Below, piece after piece: positions 1-10,165 of a stretch of 64,000 nt of DNA. The DNA comes from Paenibacillaceae bacterium (GTDB lineage: Bacteria; Bacillota; Clostridia; Lachnospirales; Lachnospiraceae). Location of the stretch: assembly GCA_015057705.1 (NCBI GenBank), contig SVDU01000011.1:1-64000 (forward strand), read 5' to 3'. The notes under the pieces are model-generated. The model had not been told where the DNA came from and ran no database searches. It was given only the letters and a program-made list of their open reading frames with translations. The stretch's first letter is position 1, and each line of letters starts with the position of its first letter. Made by a program: the position numbers and the translations under genes.

Positions 1-1251
<1,251 letters not shown>

Positions 1252-1262
1252 TGATAATGGGA

Positions 1263-1479
1263 ATTAAAACGACCAGTTTTGCTATTGGAGGTAACTCCTC
1301 AGCTTTAGCTTCAGGAGAAACATCTTAGAATTAGCGCAACTAATTAGCGGAAGTAATTTTGCCCATTTACGGTCGGTGATGCTGATAATGTAAAAGATAA
1401 TACAGAAATACCTTTTATTTTTCAATTTATAGATCATACTGTTACCATCAGGCAGTGGGATCTCAAGTTGGGGCAATGA
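1263..1479 (+). pseudogene. Possible decayed C-terminal coding remnant
   Basis: Just after the collagen-like gene, a 21-codon stretch at 1263-1325 reads as a Gly/Ser/Ala-rich peptide in one frame. A second frame, from about 1324 to the TGA at 1477-1479, reads as protein-like text ending in QWDLKLGQ, but stops at 1345-1347 and 1354-1356 interrupt it. A frameshift plus stops in protein-like sequence suggests a degraded gene tail, perhaps a former collagen-like or surface protein. It could also be chance. No start or ribosome site is seen. Confidence 0.3.
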
Positions 1480-1530
1480 AAAAAGTTACGGAAAAATGCT
1501 CTAAGAATCAGCATAAAACACTTTGTAATT

Positions 1531-1589
1531 AAAAATGGAAATATCCGCAATCCTGTATGAATGCAGTGGTTGAGGTTATTTCCATTTTT
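1531..1589 (+). terminator. Inverted repeat, possible terminator before the dcw cluster
   Basis: A 13-bp perfect inverted repeat (1531-1543 with 1577-1589) ends in TTTTT on the plus strand. The loop is long (33 nt), so this is weaker than a classic terminator. The rest of 1480-1672 is AT-rich and shows nothing else I can name. Confidence 0.4.
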
Positions 1590-1672
1590 GTCTGTTTATG
1601 GGAATTCTTGGAAAAAGTCCGAAAACCCCAGTAAATAAGCCAAATTAAATTAAAAATTATTCGAAATTATCC

Positions 1673-1701
1673 TTGCGTTTTTGAATCAAATGTACTAGAA
1701 T
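1673..1701 (+). promoter_or_regulatory. Sigma-A-type promoter of the mraZ operon
   Basis: The -35 TTGCGT (1673-1678) and -10 TAGAAT (1696-1701) are 17 bp apart. They lie just upstream of the MraZ boxes, so transcription would start inside or next to the operator. Confidence 0.7.
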
Positions 1702-1710
1702 TAGAGTACA

Positions 1711-1760
1711 AGTGGTGGAAAGTGGTACGAAGTGGTAGGAAATGGGGGGAAAGTGGTCTG
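1711..1760 (+). promoter_or_regulatory. MraZ operator: five 10-bp direct repeats
   Basis: Five consecutive 10-bp units begin at 1711, 1721, 1731, 1741 and 1751. Each carries AGTGG or AATGG followed by a purine-rich segment. Known MraZ operators are short G-rich direct repeats spaced one helical turn apart downstream of the mraZ promoter, and this fits. The repeat array overlaps an in-frame upstream ATG at 1742, which argues that this ATG is not the true start of mraZ. Confidence 0.8.
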
Positions 1761-1795
1761 ATTTTCCCAAACCGAAGTACAAGCAGGTGATTAGT

Positions 1796-2221
1796 ATGTT
1801 CATGGGCGAATACAATCATACGGTCGATGCGAAGGGACGTCTTATTGTCCCATCCAAATTCAGAGAGCAGCTAGGAGAAGAATTCGTCGTGACGAAGGGC
1901 TTGGACGGCTGTTTATTTGTGTATGACAATAATGAGTGGAGAGCCCTGGAAGAAAAATTAAAAAGCCTGCCGCTAACTAACACCAATGCTAGAAAGTTTT
2001 CCAGATTTTTTCTGGCAGGAGCCAGTTCCTGTGAAGTGGACAAGCAGGGAAGAATTCTGCTTCCGGCGGTATTAAGAGAACACGCCGGAATTGATAAAGA
2101 CGCAGTATTAGTAGGAGTTGGAAGCAGAATTGAGATCTGGAGCAAGGATGCATGGATGGCAGCCAATACCTATGATGATATGGAAGAAATCGCGGAAGCT
2201 ATGGAAGGACTAGGTATATGA
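1796..2221 (+). CDS. mraZ: MraZ, transcriptional regulator of the dcw cluster
   Basis: This is a 141-residue protein, the usual MraZ length, beginning [15 protein letters not shown]. It has the two SpoVT/AbrB-like repeats with DAKGR near the N-terminus and DKQGRILLP in the second half. MraZ binds direct repeats ahead of its own operon and represses division and cell-wall genes. I chose ATG 1796 because AGGTGA (1785-1790) sits 5 nt upstream; the longer frame from 1742 adds residues unlike the family and runs through the operator. It overlaps rsmH by 4 nt (ATGA), so the two are translationally coupled. Confidence 0.95.
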   Translation: MFMGEYNHTVDAKGRLIVPSKFREQLGEEFVVTKGLDGCLFVYDNNEWRALEEKLKSLPLTNTNARKFSRFFLAGASSCEVDKQGRILLPAVLREHAGIDKDAVLVGVGSRIEIWSKDAWMAANTYDDMEEIAEAMEGLGI

Positions 2222-3156
2222 TGTTTGAACACAAATCGGTGCTGCTTTATGAAACCATCGACAGCCTGAATATAAAACCAGATGGGATTTATGTTGATGG
2301 AACCTTAGGAGGCGGAGGACATGCTTTAGAAGTATGCAGACGCCTGGGGGAACACGGAAGATTAATCGGAATTGACCAGGATGCGGATGCCATTGCTGCA
2401 GCTACTGAGCGGCTGAAAGAATATAAAGACAAGGTAACCGTGGTCAGAAGCAATTACGAAAATATACATGAGGTATTAACGGAACTAGGAATTGATAAAG
2501 TGGATGGGATTTATCTGGATCTTGGAGTTTCCTCTTATCAGCTGGATATGCCGGAGAGAGGATTTACCTACCGGGAAGAGGACGCTCCTCTTGATATGAG
2601 AATGGATCAGAGAAATCCACAGACAGCCGCCGATATTATCAATCAGTACAGCGAATTTGATTTATATCGGATTATACGGGATTACGGAGAAGATAAATTT
2701 GCAAAGAATATTGCAAAACACATAGTAAGAGCCAGGGCTGTAAAGCCAATTGAAACAACGGGAGAATTGTCAGAGATCATTAAAAACGCAATTCCTGCCA
2801 AGATAAGAGCAGTAGGGGGCCACCCTTCTAAGCGAACCTTTCAGGCAATCAGAATTGAACTCAATCATGAGCTGGATGTGTTAAAAAACTCTCTTGATAC
2901 CATGATCGGGCTTTTAAATCCTGGAGGAAGGCTTTCCATCATTACCTTCCACTCACTGGAAGACCGAATTGTAAAGACCAGATTCAAGGATAATGAAGAT
3001 CCATGTATCTGCCCGCGTAACTTTCCGGTCTGCGTATGCGGAAGAAAAAGTATGGGTAAAGTCATTACAAGAAAGCCCATTTTACCATCAGAAGAAGAAT
3101 TATCAGAAAACAAACGCTCAAAGAGTTCAAAGCTTCGTGTGTTTGAACGAATCTAA
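2218..3156 (+). CDS. rsmH: 16S rRNA (cytosine1402-N4)-methyltransferase RsmH
   Basis: This 312-residue protein matches RsmH (MraW), which uses SAM to methylate N4 of C1402 in 16S rRNA. The SAM-binding motif [10 protein letters not shown] lies near residue 28. Downstream are the family motifs [19 protein letters not shown], and [18 protein letters not shown], followed by a Cys-containing segment ([13 protein letters not shown]). Starts at 2218 and 2221 are both possible (tandem ATG); 2218 overlaps the mraZ stop. It is the second gene of the dcw operon, as in most Firmicutes. Confidence 0.96.
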   Translation: MMFEHKSVLLYETIDSLNIKPDGIYVDGTLGGGGHALEVCRRLGEHGRLIGIDQDADAIAAATERLKEYKDKVTVVRSNYENIHEVLTELGIDKVDGIYLDLGVSSYQLDMPERGFTYREEDAPLDMRMDQRNPQTAADIINQYSEFDLYRIIRDYGEDKFAKNIAKHIVRARAVKPIETTGELSEIIKNAIPAKIRAVGGHPSKRTFQAIRIELNHELDVLKNSLDTMIGLLNPGGRLSIITFHSLEDRIVKTRFKDNEDPCICPRNFPVCVCGRKSMGKVITRKPILPSEEELSENKRSKSSKLRVFERI

Positions 3157-3174
3157 AAAGGGAGGAAAAAAAGA

Positions 3175-3654
3175 GTGGCTGCAAGAAGAAATGTGCATTC
3201 CTATCGGAACTCTGCCTATGTGCAGGGGAATACGGTACGTAAAACCATGCCGGTCAGCAGACCGGTTTCTACACCGGATGAAATTCGCCGTCCCGTACCC
3301 CATCATGTAAGACGGAACCGCGAGAAAGCATTACAGATGGATTTACCTTATGTAATTATGCTGACGATTGCTGCAGTCATTACCCTTTGTTTGTGTGTGA
3401 ATTATTTGCATTTACAGTCCTCAATTACAACCAGCATTCATGAAATTGAAACCCAGGAAGCACAGCTGGAGAAACTGAAAACCGAAAACGATGCATTGGA
3501 AATGAGCATTAACACTTCCGTTGATCTTGATCATGTGTATAAAGTTGCCACTGAGGAACTGGGTATGGTCTATGCTAACAAAGATCAGATCCTTCACTAT
3601 GATAAAACGGAAAGTGAGTATGTAAGGCAGAATGAGGACATTCCGAAACAATAA
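3175..3654 (+). CDS. ftsL: FtsL-like division protein
   Basis: This 159-residue protein starts at GTG with GGAGG 10 nt upstream. It has a basic cytoplasmic N-terminus of about 58 residues, one membrane span (about 60-80), and then an extracellular coiled coil with heptad Leu/Ile residues to about 120. That is the FtsL bitopic architecture. Sequence is poorly conserved in this family, so the call rests on topology and on position between rsmH and the PBP gene. FtsL works with DivIB and DivIC in the septal complex. The 3' end overlaps the next gene by 23 nt. Confidence 0.75.
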   Translation: MAARRNVHSYRNSAYVQGNTVRKTMPVSRPVSTPDEIRRPVPHHVRRNREKALQMDLPYVIMLTIAAVITLCLCVNYLHLQSSITTSIHEIETQEAQLEKLKTENDALEMSINTSVDLDHVYKVATEELGMVYANKDQILHYDKTESEYVRQNEDIPKQ

Positions 3655-5887
3655 TAAAAACAGGAGCAAAAGAAATAAAGCATTTCCTCGTTATATGCAG
3701 GAAAAGCTGGCGATTATGGTTTTGGTGATAACGCTGGCTTTATTTGCATTGGTCATGGTTCTTTATAATATGATGACGAAGAAAAAAGAAAATTATAACC
3801 AGATTGTACTGTCCCAGCAGGAGTATGACAGCAGAGTGATTCCTTTTAAAAGGGGGGACGTACTGGATCGAAACGGCACCTATCTGGCCACCAGTGAGAA
3901 AGTATACAATTTAATCCTTGATCCAAAGCAGATCATGAGTGATCCGGAGGCCTATCTGGAACCAACCATCAATGCACTGACGGAATGCTTTGGATATGAC
4001 AAGACTGAAATCACCAATCTCATTCAGGAGAAAAAGGACAAGCATTATGTCCGCTATGCGAAGCAGCTGACTTATGATGACAAGGATAAATATGAGAAGT
4101 ACAAAAAGGAAAAAGCAGAGGAATTGAAAAAAACCAGAAATGCCATAAAAGGAATCTGGTTTGAAGATGAATATAAGCGTGTATACCCTTATAATTCCCT
4201 TGCAAGCAAGCTGGTCGGTTTCGCCAACGGGGATGGTATGGCTGGAACCGGAGGAATTGAACAGTTTTACAATACCACTCTTATGGGGGTCAACGGAAGA
4301 GAATACGGCTATTTAAATGATGATTCCAATTTGGAGAGGGTAATAAAACCAGCTTCAAACGGTAATACGGTTGTATCCACCGTAGATGTCAATGTACAAA
4401 AGATAGTGGAAAAATACATAGCTGAGTGGGAAGCCCAGACTGGAAGCAAGCGGGTAGGCGTGGTTGTAATGGATCCCAATAACGGGGAAGTTCTTGCCAT
4501 GGCAGATGACAAGAACTTTGATTTAAATAACCCCCGTGATCTGCGACCTGAATTTACCACAGATGTACTCAGACAGCTGGGGATAAAAGAAGCCATGGAT
4601 GATTATAAAAGGAAGAACAAGGATGCCCAGCCTCTAACACCGGAGACAGTATCCCAGCACTATTCCGATGAACAGATCATATCTCTTGGCACTCAGGTAG
4701 CGTGGAATCAGACCTGGCGTAATTTCTGCATCAGTGACGGCTATGAGCCAGGATCTACAGAAAAAATATTTACGGTTTCTGCAGCATTAGAGGAAGGCGC
4801 CATAACAGGAAAAGAAACCTATGAATGCAATAAGTTTCTGGAAGTAGGCGGACATAAGATCAACTGTGTCAGCAGATACGGACACGGACTCATCACTGTA
4901 GAAGAAGGTCTTATGAAGTCCTGCAACGTAGTTATGATGCGAATTGCCCAGCAGATGGGAAAAGAGAAATTCTATAAATACCAGCAGATCTTTGGATTCG
5001 GTTCAAAGACCGGTATCGATCTGCCAGGAGAAGCGGATAATAAAACCGTTATGTATACGGCAGATAACGCAGGACCTACGGATCTTGCAACCAACTCCTT
5101 CGGACAGAACTTTAACTGTACCATGATTCAGATGGCAGCAGCTTACTGTTCCGTTATAAACGGGGGATCCTATTACGAACCCCATGTGGTAAAACAGATC
5201 TTAAATGAACAGGGATCTGTCATGAAAAAAGTCGACCCCGTACTGGTGCGTGAGACTGTTTCTGAGTCTACCACCAAGTATATCAATGAGGCATTATTTA
5301 AGACTGTAAATGCTGAGGGCGGAACAGGCGGCGCAGCCAGAATTGCCGGATATAAGGTTGCTGGAAAAACTGGTACAGCAGAGAAGATTCCAAGAGATAA
5401 AACCAACTATGTAGTATCCTTCTGCGGATACGCGCCATCGGATAATCCACAGGTACTGGTTTATGTAGTTGTTGATGAACCTCATGTTGAGGATCAGCCT
5501 CATAGCACATACGCCAGCCAGATTTTTCAAAAAATTATGACGGAGATTCTTCCTTATTTAAATGTATTCCCGGATACAGATACACAAGGGTCACTTTCAA
5601 CTGAGGATGCAGCTACCCTTCCACAGCAGGAGGGCATTACCACTGAGACACAGCCGTCTTCTGAAAGTGGAGAGACTGGAGCAGAGACGACGGAACAACA
5701 GCCTTCCAAAGAAGCACCAACCATGGAAAATGGAGAGAAGGTTCCGGATGAATTACTAAATCCCATTGAAGAATACGTAAACCGGCAGGAAGGTGAGGGC
5801 ACGGATTTACCGGCAGCCCTTCCGGGAGATAATGGTGGAGGTTCTCAGGATACCGAGGCAGGGGACGAAACCCAGGCTTCAGAATAA
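3632..5887 (+). CDS. Class B penicillin-binding protein (FtsI/PbpB type), STEK active site
   Basis: This 751-residue bitopic transpeptidase has a membrane span at about 25-47, a PBP dimer domain (RGDVLDRNGTYLATS near 70) and a transpeptidase domain. The nucleophile motif reads S375-T-E-K rather than the common STFK, but still satisfies SxxK. SxN is SCN (KSCNVVMM) and KTG is at K579 (GKTGTAEK). After the catalytic domain, about residues 650-751 form an acidic Ser/Thr/Glu/Pro-rich tail that most PBP2/3 proteins lack. The position after ftsL matches pbpB of Bacillus, so septal cross-linking is the likely role. The start overlaps ftsL; AAGG lies upstream. Confidence 0.9.
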   Translation: MRTFRNNNKNRSKRNKAFPRYMQEKLAIMVLVITLALFALVMVLYNMMTKKKENYNQIVLSQQEYDSRVIPFKRGDVLDRNGTYLATSEKVYNLILDPKQIMSDPEAYLEPTINALTECFGYDKTEITNLIQEKKDKHYVRYAKQLTYDDKDKYEKYKKEKAEELKKTRNAIKGIWFEDEYKRVYPYNSLASKLVGFANGDGMAGTGGIEQFYNTTLMGVNGREYGYLNDDSNLERVIKPASNGNTVVSTVDVNVQKIVEKYIAEWEAQTGSKRVGVVVMDPNNGEVLAMADDKNFDLNNPRDLRPEFTTDVLRQLGIKEAMDDYKRKNKDAQPLTPETVSQHYSDEQIISLGTQVAWNQTWRNFCISDGYEPGSTEKIFTVSAALEEGAITGKETYECNKFLEVGGHKINCVSRYGHGLITVEEGLMKSCNVVMMRIAQQMGKEKFYKYQQIFGFGSKTGIDLPGEADNKTVMYTADNAGPTDLATNSFGQNFNCTMIQMAAAYCSVINGGSYYEPHVVKQILNEQGSVMKKVDPVLVRETVSESTTKYINEALFKTVNAEGGTGGAARIAGYKVAGKTGTAEKIPRDKTNYVVSFCGYAPSDNPQVLVYVVVDEPHVEDQPHSTYASQIFQKIMTEILPYLNVFPDTDTQGSLSTEDAATLPQQEGITTETQPSSESGETGAETTEQQPSKEAPTMENGEKVPDELLNPIEEYVNRQEGEGTDLPAALPGDNGGGSQDTEAGDETQASE

Positions 5888-5960
5888 ACTTTAAGGCAAA
5901 CTGACTCATAAAAAAAGCCGAATTTCATATACTGTAACAATGATGACGATGGAGCAGCTT

Positions 5961-7721
5961 ATGAATTCCAATAAAACACATCACAGAGAGAAAATAGCCC
6001 TCCTGTTTTTCCTGTTGTTTCTTGCCATGACAGGATTAATGGGACGGCTTATTTTTCTAATGATCTTTCGCTCTGAGCACTACAGCGCCATGGCCTCCGA
6101 TCTTCATGAGAGAGAGAGAACCATTAAAGCTGCAAGAGGCAATATTATTGACGCCAGTGGGACTGTCATTGCTACAAACCGCACCGTCTGCACCATATCG
6201 GTCATCCACAATCAGGTAAAAAAGCCGGATGAGGTAGTTGCGGTTCTGTCTAAGGAGTTAGGGCTGAATGAAGCAGAGATCCGCAAGAAAGTGGAAAAGT
6301 ACAGTTCCAGGGAAATTATTAAAACAAATGTAGACAAGGCTATGGGTGACCAGATAAGGTCCTATCATCTGGCAGGTGTCAAGGTGGATGAAGATTACAA
6401 ACGGTATTATCCATACGATACCCTTGCCTCCACTGTACTTGGCTTCACAGGAGGAGATAACCAGGGAATCATTGGCCTGGAGGTAAAATACGAGCAGTAC
6501 TTAAAAGGACTGAACGGGAAGATTTTAACCATGTCAGACGCAGCAGGGATTGAAATTGAAAATGCGGCAGAAGACCGGATAGAACCAATTGCAGGACAGG
6601 ATCTGCACATCAGTCTGGATGTTAATATTCAGCGTTACTGTGAGCAGGCAGCCTATCAGGTAATGGAGAAGAAAGGTGCAAAGCGGGTGTCCATTATTAT
6701 TATGAATCCTCAAAACGGGGAGATCATGGCAATGGTAAATGCACCGGAATTTAATTTAAATGATCCGTTTACATTAAATACCACAACACAAGTTCCCACA
6801 AATGAGAAAGAAAAACAGGATCTGTTAAATAAGATGTGGAGAAATCCATGTATCAACGACACTTACGAGCCAGGATCGACCTTCAAAATTGTAACAGCTG
6901 CAGCCGGCCTGGAGGCCGGAGTTGTGAAACTGACCGATCAGTTTTCCTGTCCCGGCTTTCGGGTGGTAGAGGACAGAAAAATCAGATGCCACAAAGTTGG
7001 CGGTCACGGATCAGAAACCTTCCTTCAGGGCATGATGAATTCCTGCAATCCTGTACTCATCGATGTGGGGCAGAGACTTGGAGTGGATAATTACTACAAA
7101 TATTTTGAACAGTTCGGCCTGAAAGGAAAAACCGGAATTGATCTGCCTGGCGAGGCCTCCACAATCATGCATAAAAAAGAAGATATGGGACTGGTGGAGC
7201 TGGCAACCGTATCCTTTGGACAGTCATTTCAGATCACCCCCATGCAGTTAATTACAACGGCTTCCTCTCTTGTAAATGGAGGAAACCGCATTACTCCTCA
7301 TTTTGGCGTGAGTACAGTAAGTTCGGACAAAAAATCCGTGCATACGTTTACCTACCCGGTAAAGGAGGGGATTGTATCAAAAGAAACCAGTGAAACCATG
7401 CGTTATATTTTAGAGCAGGTTGTTTCCGAGGGAAGCGGGAAAAAAGCAAAGATTGAAGGATACCGGATCGGAGGAAAAACAGCAACCTCTGAAAAACTTC
7501 CACGAAGTTTAAAAAAGTATATTTCATCCTTTATCGGATTTGCTCCCGCCGATAATCCAAAAGTAATTGCCCTAATTACCATTGATGAACCACAGGGCAT
7601 TTACTATGGCGGAACCATTGCCGCACCAGTGATTGCTGATATTTTTAAGAACATTTTTCCTTATCTGGGAATAGAGCCAGAAGAGGAAAAAACTGTTTCT
7701 GCGTTTCGAATCAGTGGTTGA
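5961..7721 (+). CDS. Second class B penicillin-binding protein (SpoVD-like, no PASTA domain)
   Basis: This is a 586-residue bitopic PBP: membrane span about 14-35, dimerisation domain with RGNIIDASG, then the transpeptidase domain with S306-T-F-K, SCN (MNSCNPVL) and K506-T-A-T where KTG is usual. It ends right after the transpeptidase domain; Bacillus SpoVD carries a C-terminal PASTA domain, absent here. Two adjacent class B PBPs between ftsL and mraY match the pbpB-spoVD order of Bacillus, where the second is sporulation-specific. I chose ATG 5961 because GGAG at 5951-5954 is well spaced; an in-frame ATG at 5940 lacks a ribosome site. Confidence 0.88.
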   Translation: MNSNKTHHREKIALLFFLLFLAMTGLMGRLIFLMIFRSEHYSAMASDLHERERTIKAARGNIIDASGTVIATNRTVCTISVIHNQVKKPDEVVAVLSKELGLNEAEIRKKVEKYSSREIIKTNVDKAMGDQIRSYHLAGVKVDEDYKRYYPYDTLASTVLGFTGGDNQGIIGLEVKYEQYLKGLNGKILTMSDAAGIEIENAAEDRIEPIAGQDLHISLDVNIQRYCEQAAYQVMEKKGAKRVSIIIMNPQNGEIMAMVNAPEFNLNDPFTLNTTTQVPTNEKEKQDLLNKMWRNPCINDTYEPGSTFKIVTAAAGLEAGVVKLTDQFSCPGFRVVEDRKIRCHKVGGHGSETFLQGMMNSCNPVLIDVGQRLGVDNYYKYFEQFGLKGKTGIDLPGEASTIMHKKEDMGLVELATVSFGQSFQITPMQLITTASSLVNGGNRITPHFGVSTVSSDKKSVHTFTYPVKEGIVSKETSETMRYILEQVVSEGSGKKAKIEGYRIGGKTATSEKLPRSLKKYISSFIGFAPADNPKVIALITIDEPQGIYYGGTIAAPVIADIFKNIFPYLGIEPEEEKTVSAFRISG

Positions 7722-7796
7722 TTATTCAGGCAAAAAGACGTATACTACTAACTGTGTACTTTTGATATACAAATACATAAATGATTGAGGTGTGAC

Positions 7797-8765
7797 ATGA
7801 TTAACGAAACGATTTTGGCAATCATCATAGCTTTTGCCATCAGCGCAATGCTGTGTCCTATAGTAATTCCGTTTCTGCACAAATTAAAATTTGGTCAGGA
7901 GGTCCGCAGGGAAGGGCCGGAAAGCCATTTGAAAAAACAGGGAACTCCCACCATGGGCGGACTGATTATTCTTACCAGTATTATCATTACGTCTCTGTTT
8001 TACGTAAAAGATTATCCGAAGATTATCCCGGTGCTGTTTGTGACGGTGGGATTTGGTATCGTGGGCTTTCTTGATGATTACATTAAAATCGTAATGAAAC
8101 GATCAGAAGGATTAACCCCTGTACAGAAGATGGCAGGTCAGCTTCTCATCACAGGAATTTTTGCTTTCTATCTGCTTCATTCCAAGGATGTGGGAACTGA
8201 AATGCTGGTTCCTTTTACAGGCGGATTTAAAAATGGAATCTATTTGAATTTTGGTATTTTATTTGTACCGGCAGTCTTTTTCATTGTAATTGGAACAGAC
8301 AATGGTGTTAATTTTACAGATGGTCTTGACGGTTTGTGTACCAGTGTCACCATACTGGTTGCAACTTTTTTAACAGTAGTAGCAATAGGGGAAAGAACAG
8401 GAATCAGTCCCATTACCGGTGCGGTAGTGGGAAGTCTTTTAGGATTTCTCCTTTTTAATGTTTACCCTGCCCGGGTGTTTATGGGGGATACTGGTTCACT
8501 GGGGTTGGGAGGCTTTGTGGCCTCCAGTGCTTTTATGATGCAGATGCCGATTTTTATTGCTATCATCGGATTTATCTATCTGCTTGAGGTATTATCGGTC
8601 ATTATTCAGGTGACATATTTTAAAAGAACAGGCGGGAAGCGATTTTTCAAAATGGCTCCCATCCACCATCATTTTGAGCTTTGCGGATGGTCTGAAACAA
8701 GGGTGGTTGCTGTATTTGCCATAATTACAGCAGTTCTTTGCCTGCTGGCATATCTTGGATTATAG
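7797..8765 (+). CDS. mraY: Phospho-N-acetylmuramoyl-pentapeptide transferase MraY
   Basis: MraY transfers phospho-MurNAc-pentapeptide to undecaprenyl phosphate, forming lipid I at the membrane. The 322-residue protein has about ten membrane spans and the family motifs GFLDDYIK (first Asp pair), NFTDGLDGL, MGDTGSLGLGG and the HHHFE loop. ATG 7797 was chosen because GAGGTG lies 5-10 nt upstream; a TTG at 7785 is in frame but overlaps that ribosome site. It lies 75 bp after the second PBP gene and 12 bp before murD. Confidence 0.97.
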   Translation: MINETILAIIIAFAISAMLCPIVIPFLHKLKFGQEVRREGPESHLKKQGTPTMGGLIILTSIIITSLFYVKDYPKIIPVLFVTVGFGIVGFLDDYIKIVMKRSEGLTPVQKMAGQLLITGIFAFYLLHSKDVGTEMLVPFTGGFKNGIYLNFGILFVPAVFFIVIGTDNGVNFTDGLDGLCTSVTILVATFLTVVAIGERTGISPITGAVVGSLLGFLLFNVYPARVFMGDTGSLGLGGFVASSAFMMQMPIFIAIIGFIYLLEVLSVIIQVTYFKRTGGKRFFKMAPIHHHFELCGWSETRVVAVFAIITAVLCLLAYLGL

Positions 8766-8777
8766 GAGAGAAACCAT

Positions 8778-10124
8778 ATGAGTCAGAAAATTTTAGTTGC
8801 AGGAAGTGGAAAAAGTGGGATCGCCGCCTCCAGGATGATTTTAAAAACCGGCGATGAAGCTGTTTTATATGACAGCAATGATGCTTTAAAAAAGGATGAG
8901 CTGTTAAGCCAGTTTGGTGAAACAGATAAAATCTCCGTGATTCTTGGAGAACTGAAAAAAGAAGATTTAAAAGATATTTCGATTTGTGTGATCAGTCCGG
9001 GCATCGGGCTTGATGCACCTTTTGTATCTGTTTTAAAAGAAGAGAATATTTCTGTCTGGAGTGAAATACAGCTGGCATATCATCATGCAAAAGGGAAGCT
9101 GGCTGCTATTACGGGGACCAACGGAAAGACCACTACTACAGCACTGACAGGCGAGATCATGAAAGCATTTTATGAACATGTCTATGTGGTGGGAAATATT
9201 GGAATTCCTTATACCCAGGAGGCACTGAATACTACGGAAGATTCTGTTACGGTAGCGGAGGTCAGCAGCTTTCAGTTAGAAACCATCACTGATTTTCACC
9301 CGAATGTCAGCGCGATTTTAAACATTACGCCAGATCATTTAAATCGTCATAAAACCATGGAATGCTACATAAAAGTGAAAGAAAGCATCACCGTTAACCA
9401 GACAGAGAATGATTGCTGTGTTTTAAACTATGATGATCTTGTGTTACGGGAGTTCGGAGAGTCGATGAAACCCCGCGCCATCTATTTCAGCAGCAGGAAT
9501 TCTCTTGATGAGGGCTATTGTATCGACGGAGATGTCATTATACGCAATCACGGCAAAAATCGGGAAGAAATTGTAAACATTAACGAATTAAATCTTCTGG
9601 GGCGCCATAACCATGAGAATGTGATGGCCGCCATTGCCATAGCTTCAGAACTGAACGTTCCGATGGAAGTAATTAAAAAGGCTGTCTGTGAGTTTCAGGC
9701 AGTGGAACACAGAATTGAGTTTGTTGCTGAAAAAGCAGGAGTGAAGTATTACAATGATTCCAAGGGAACCAATCCCGATGCGGCTATCCAGGCGGTGAAA
9801 GCCATGCCCGGACCCACCATTTTAATAGCAGGCGGATACGACAAAAATTCCGAATACGATGAGTGGATTGAATCCTTTGACGGAAAAGTGAAACATATGG
9901 TGCTTCTTGGCCAGACCAGGGAGAAAATCGCGGAATGTGCGGCAAGACATGGCTTTACCAATGTAATGTATGCGGAGGATATGCAGGAAGCAGTAAAAGT
10001 CTGTGCCTCCTATGCAAACAAAGGAGATTACGTACTGCTCTCACCGGCATGTGCAAGCTGGGGAATGTTTCGATGTTACGAAGAGCGGGGAGAGATTTTT
10101 AAAGAATGTGTCCGAAGCCTTTAA
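8778..10124 (+). CDS. murD: UDP-N-acetylmuramoylalanine--D-glutamate ligase MurD
   Basis: MurD adds D-Glu to UDP-MurNAc-L-Ala using ATP. The 448-residue protein has the three Mur ligase domains: an N-terminal Rossmann domain beginning KILVAGSGKSGIAA, the ATP P-loop ITGTNGKTTTT near residue 112, and the C-terminal domain with YNDSKGTNPDA and LLSPACASWGMF, the latter typical of MurD. AGGAGAG lies upstream of the ATG. Note that murE and murF are not in this cluster. Confidence 0.96.
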   Translation: MSQKILVAGSGKSGIAASRMILKTGDEAVLYDSNDALKKDELLSQFGETDKISVILGELKKEDLKDISICVISPGIGLDAPFVSVLKEENISVWSEIQLAYHHAKGKLAAITGTNGKTTTTALTGEIMKAFYEHVYVVGNIGIPYTQEALNTTEDSVTVAEVSSFQLETITDFHPNVSAILNITPDHLNRHKTMECYIKVKESITVNQTENDCCVLNYDDLVLREFGESMKPRAIYFSSRNSLDEGYCIDGDVIIRNHGKNREEIVNINELNLLGRHNHENVMAAIAIASELNVPMEVIKKAVCEFQAVEHRIEFVAEKAGVKYYNDSKGTNPDAAIQAVKAMPGPTILIAGGYDKNSEYDEWIESFDGKVKHMVLLGQTREKIAECAARHGFTNVMYAEDMQEAVKVCASYANKGDYVLLSPACASWGMFRCYEERGEIFKECVRSL

Positions 10125-10165
10125 GCTGAACGGGCATTGTAATTTGAATGGCGAGGAGGAATGGT

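Noticed and set aside
1282-1476. 64-codon minus-strand frame in the gap before mraZ
   Set aside because: No ribosome site or recognisable protein pattern; plus-strand remnants explain the region better.
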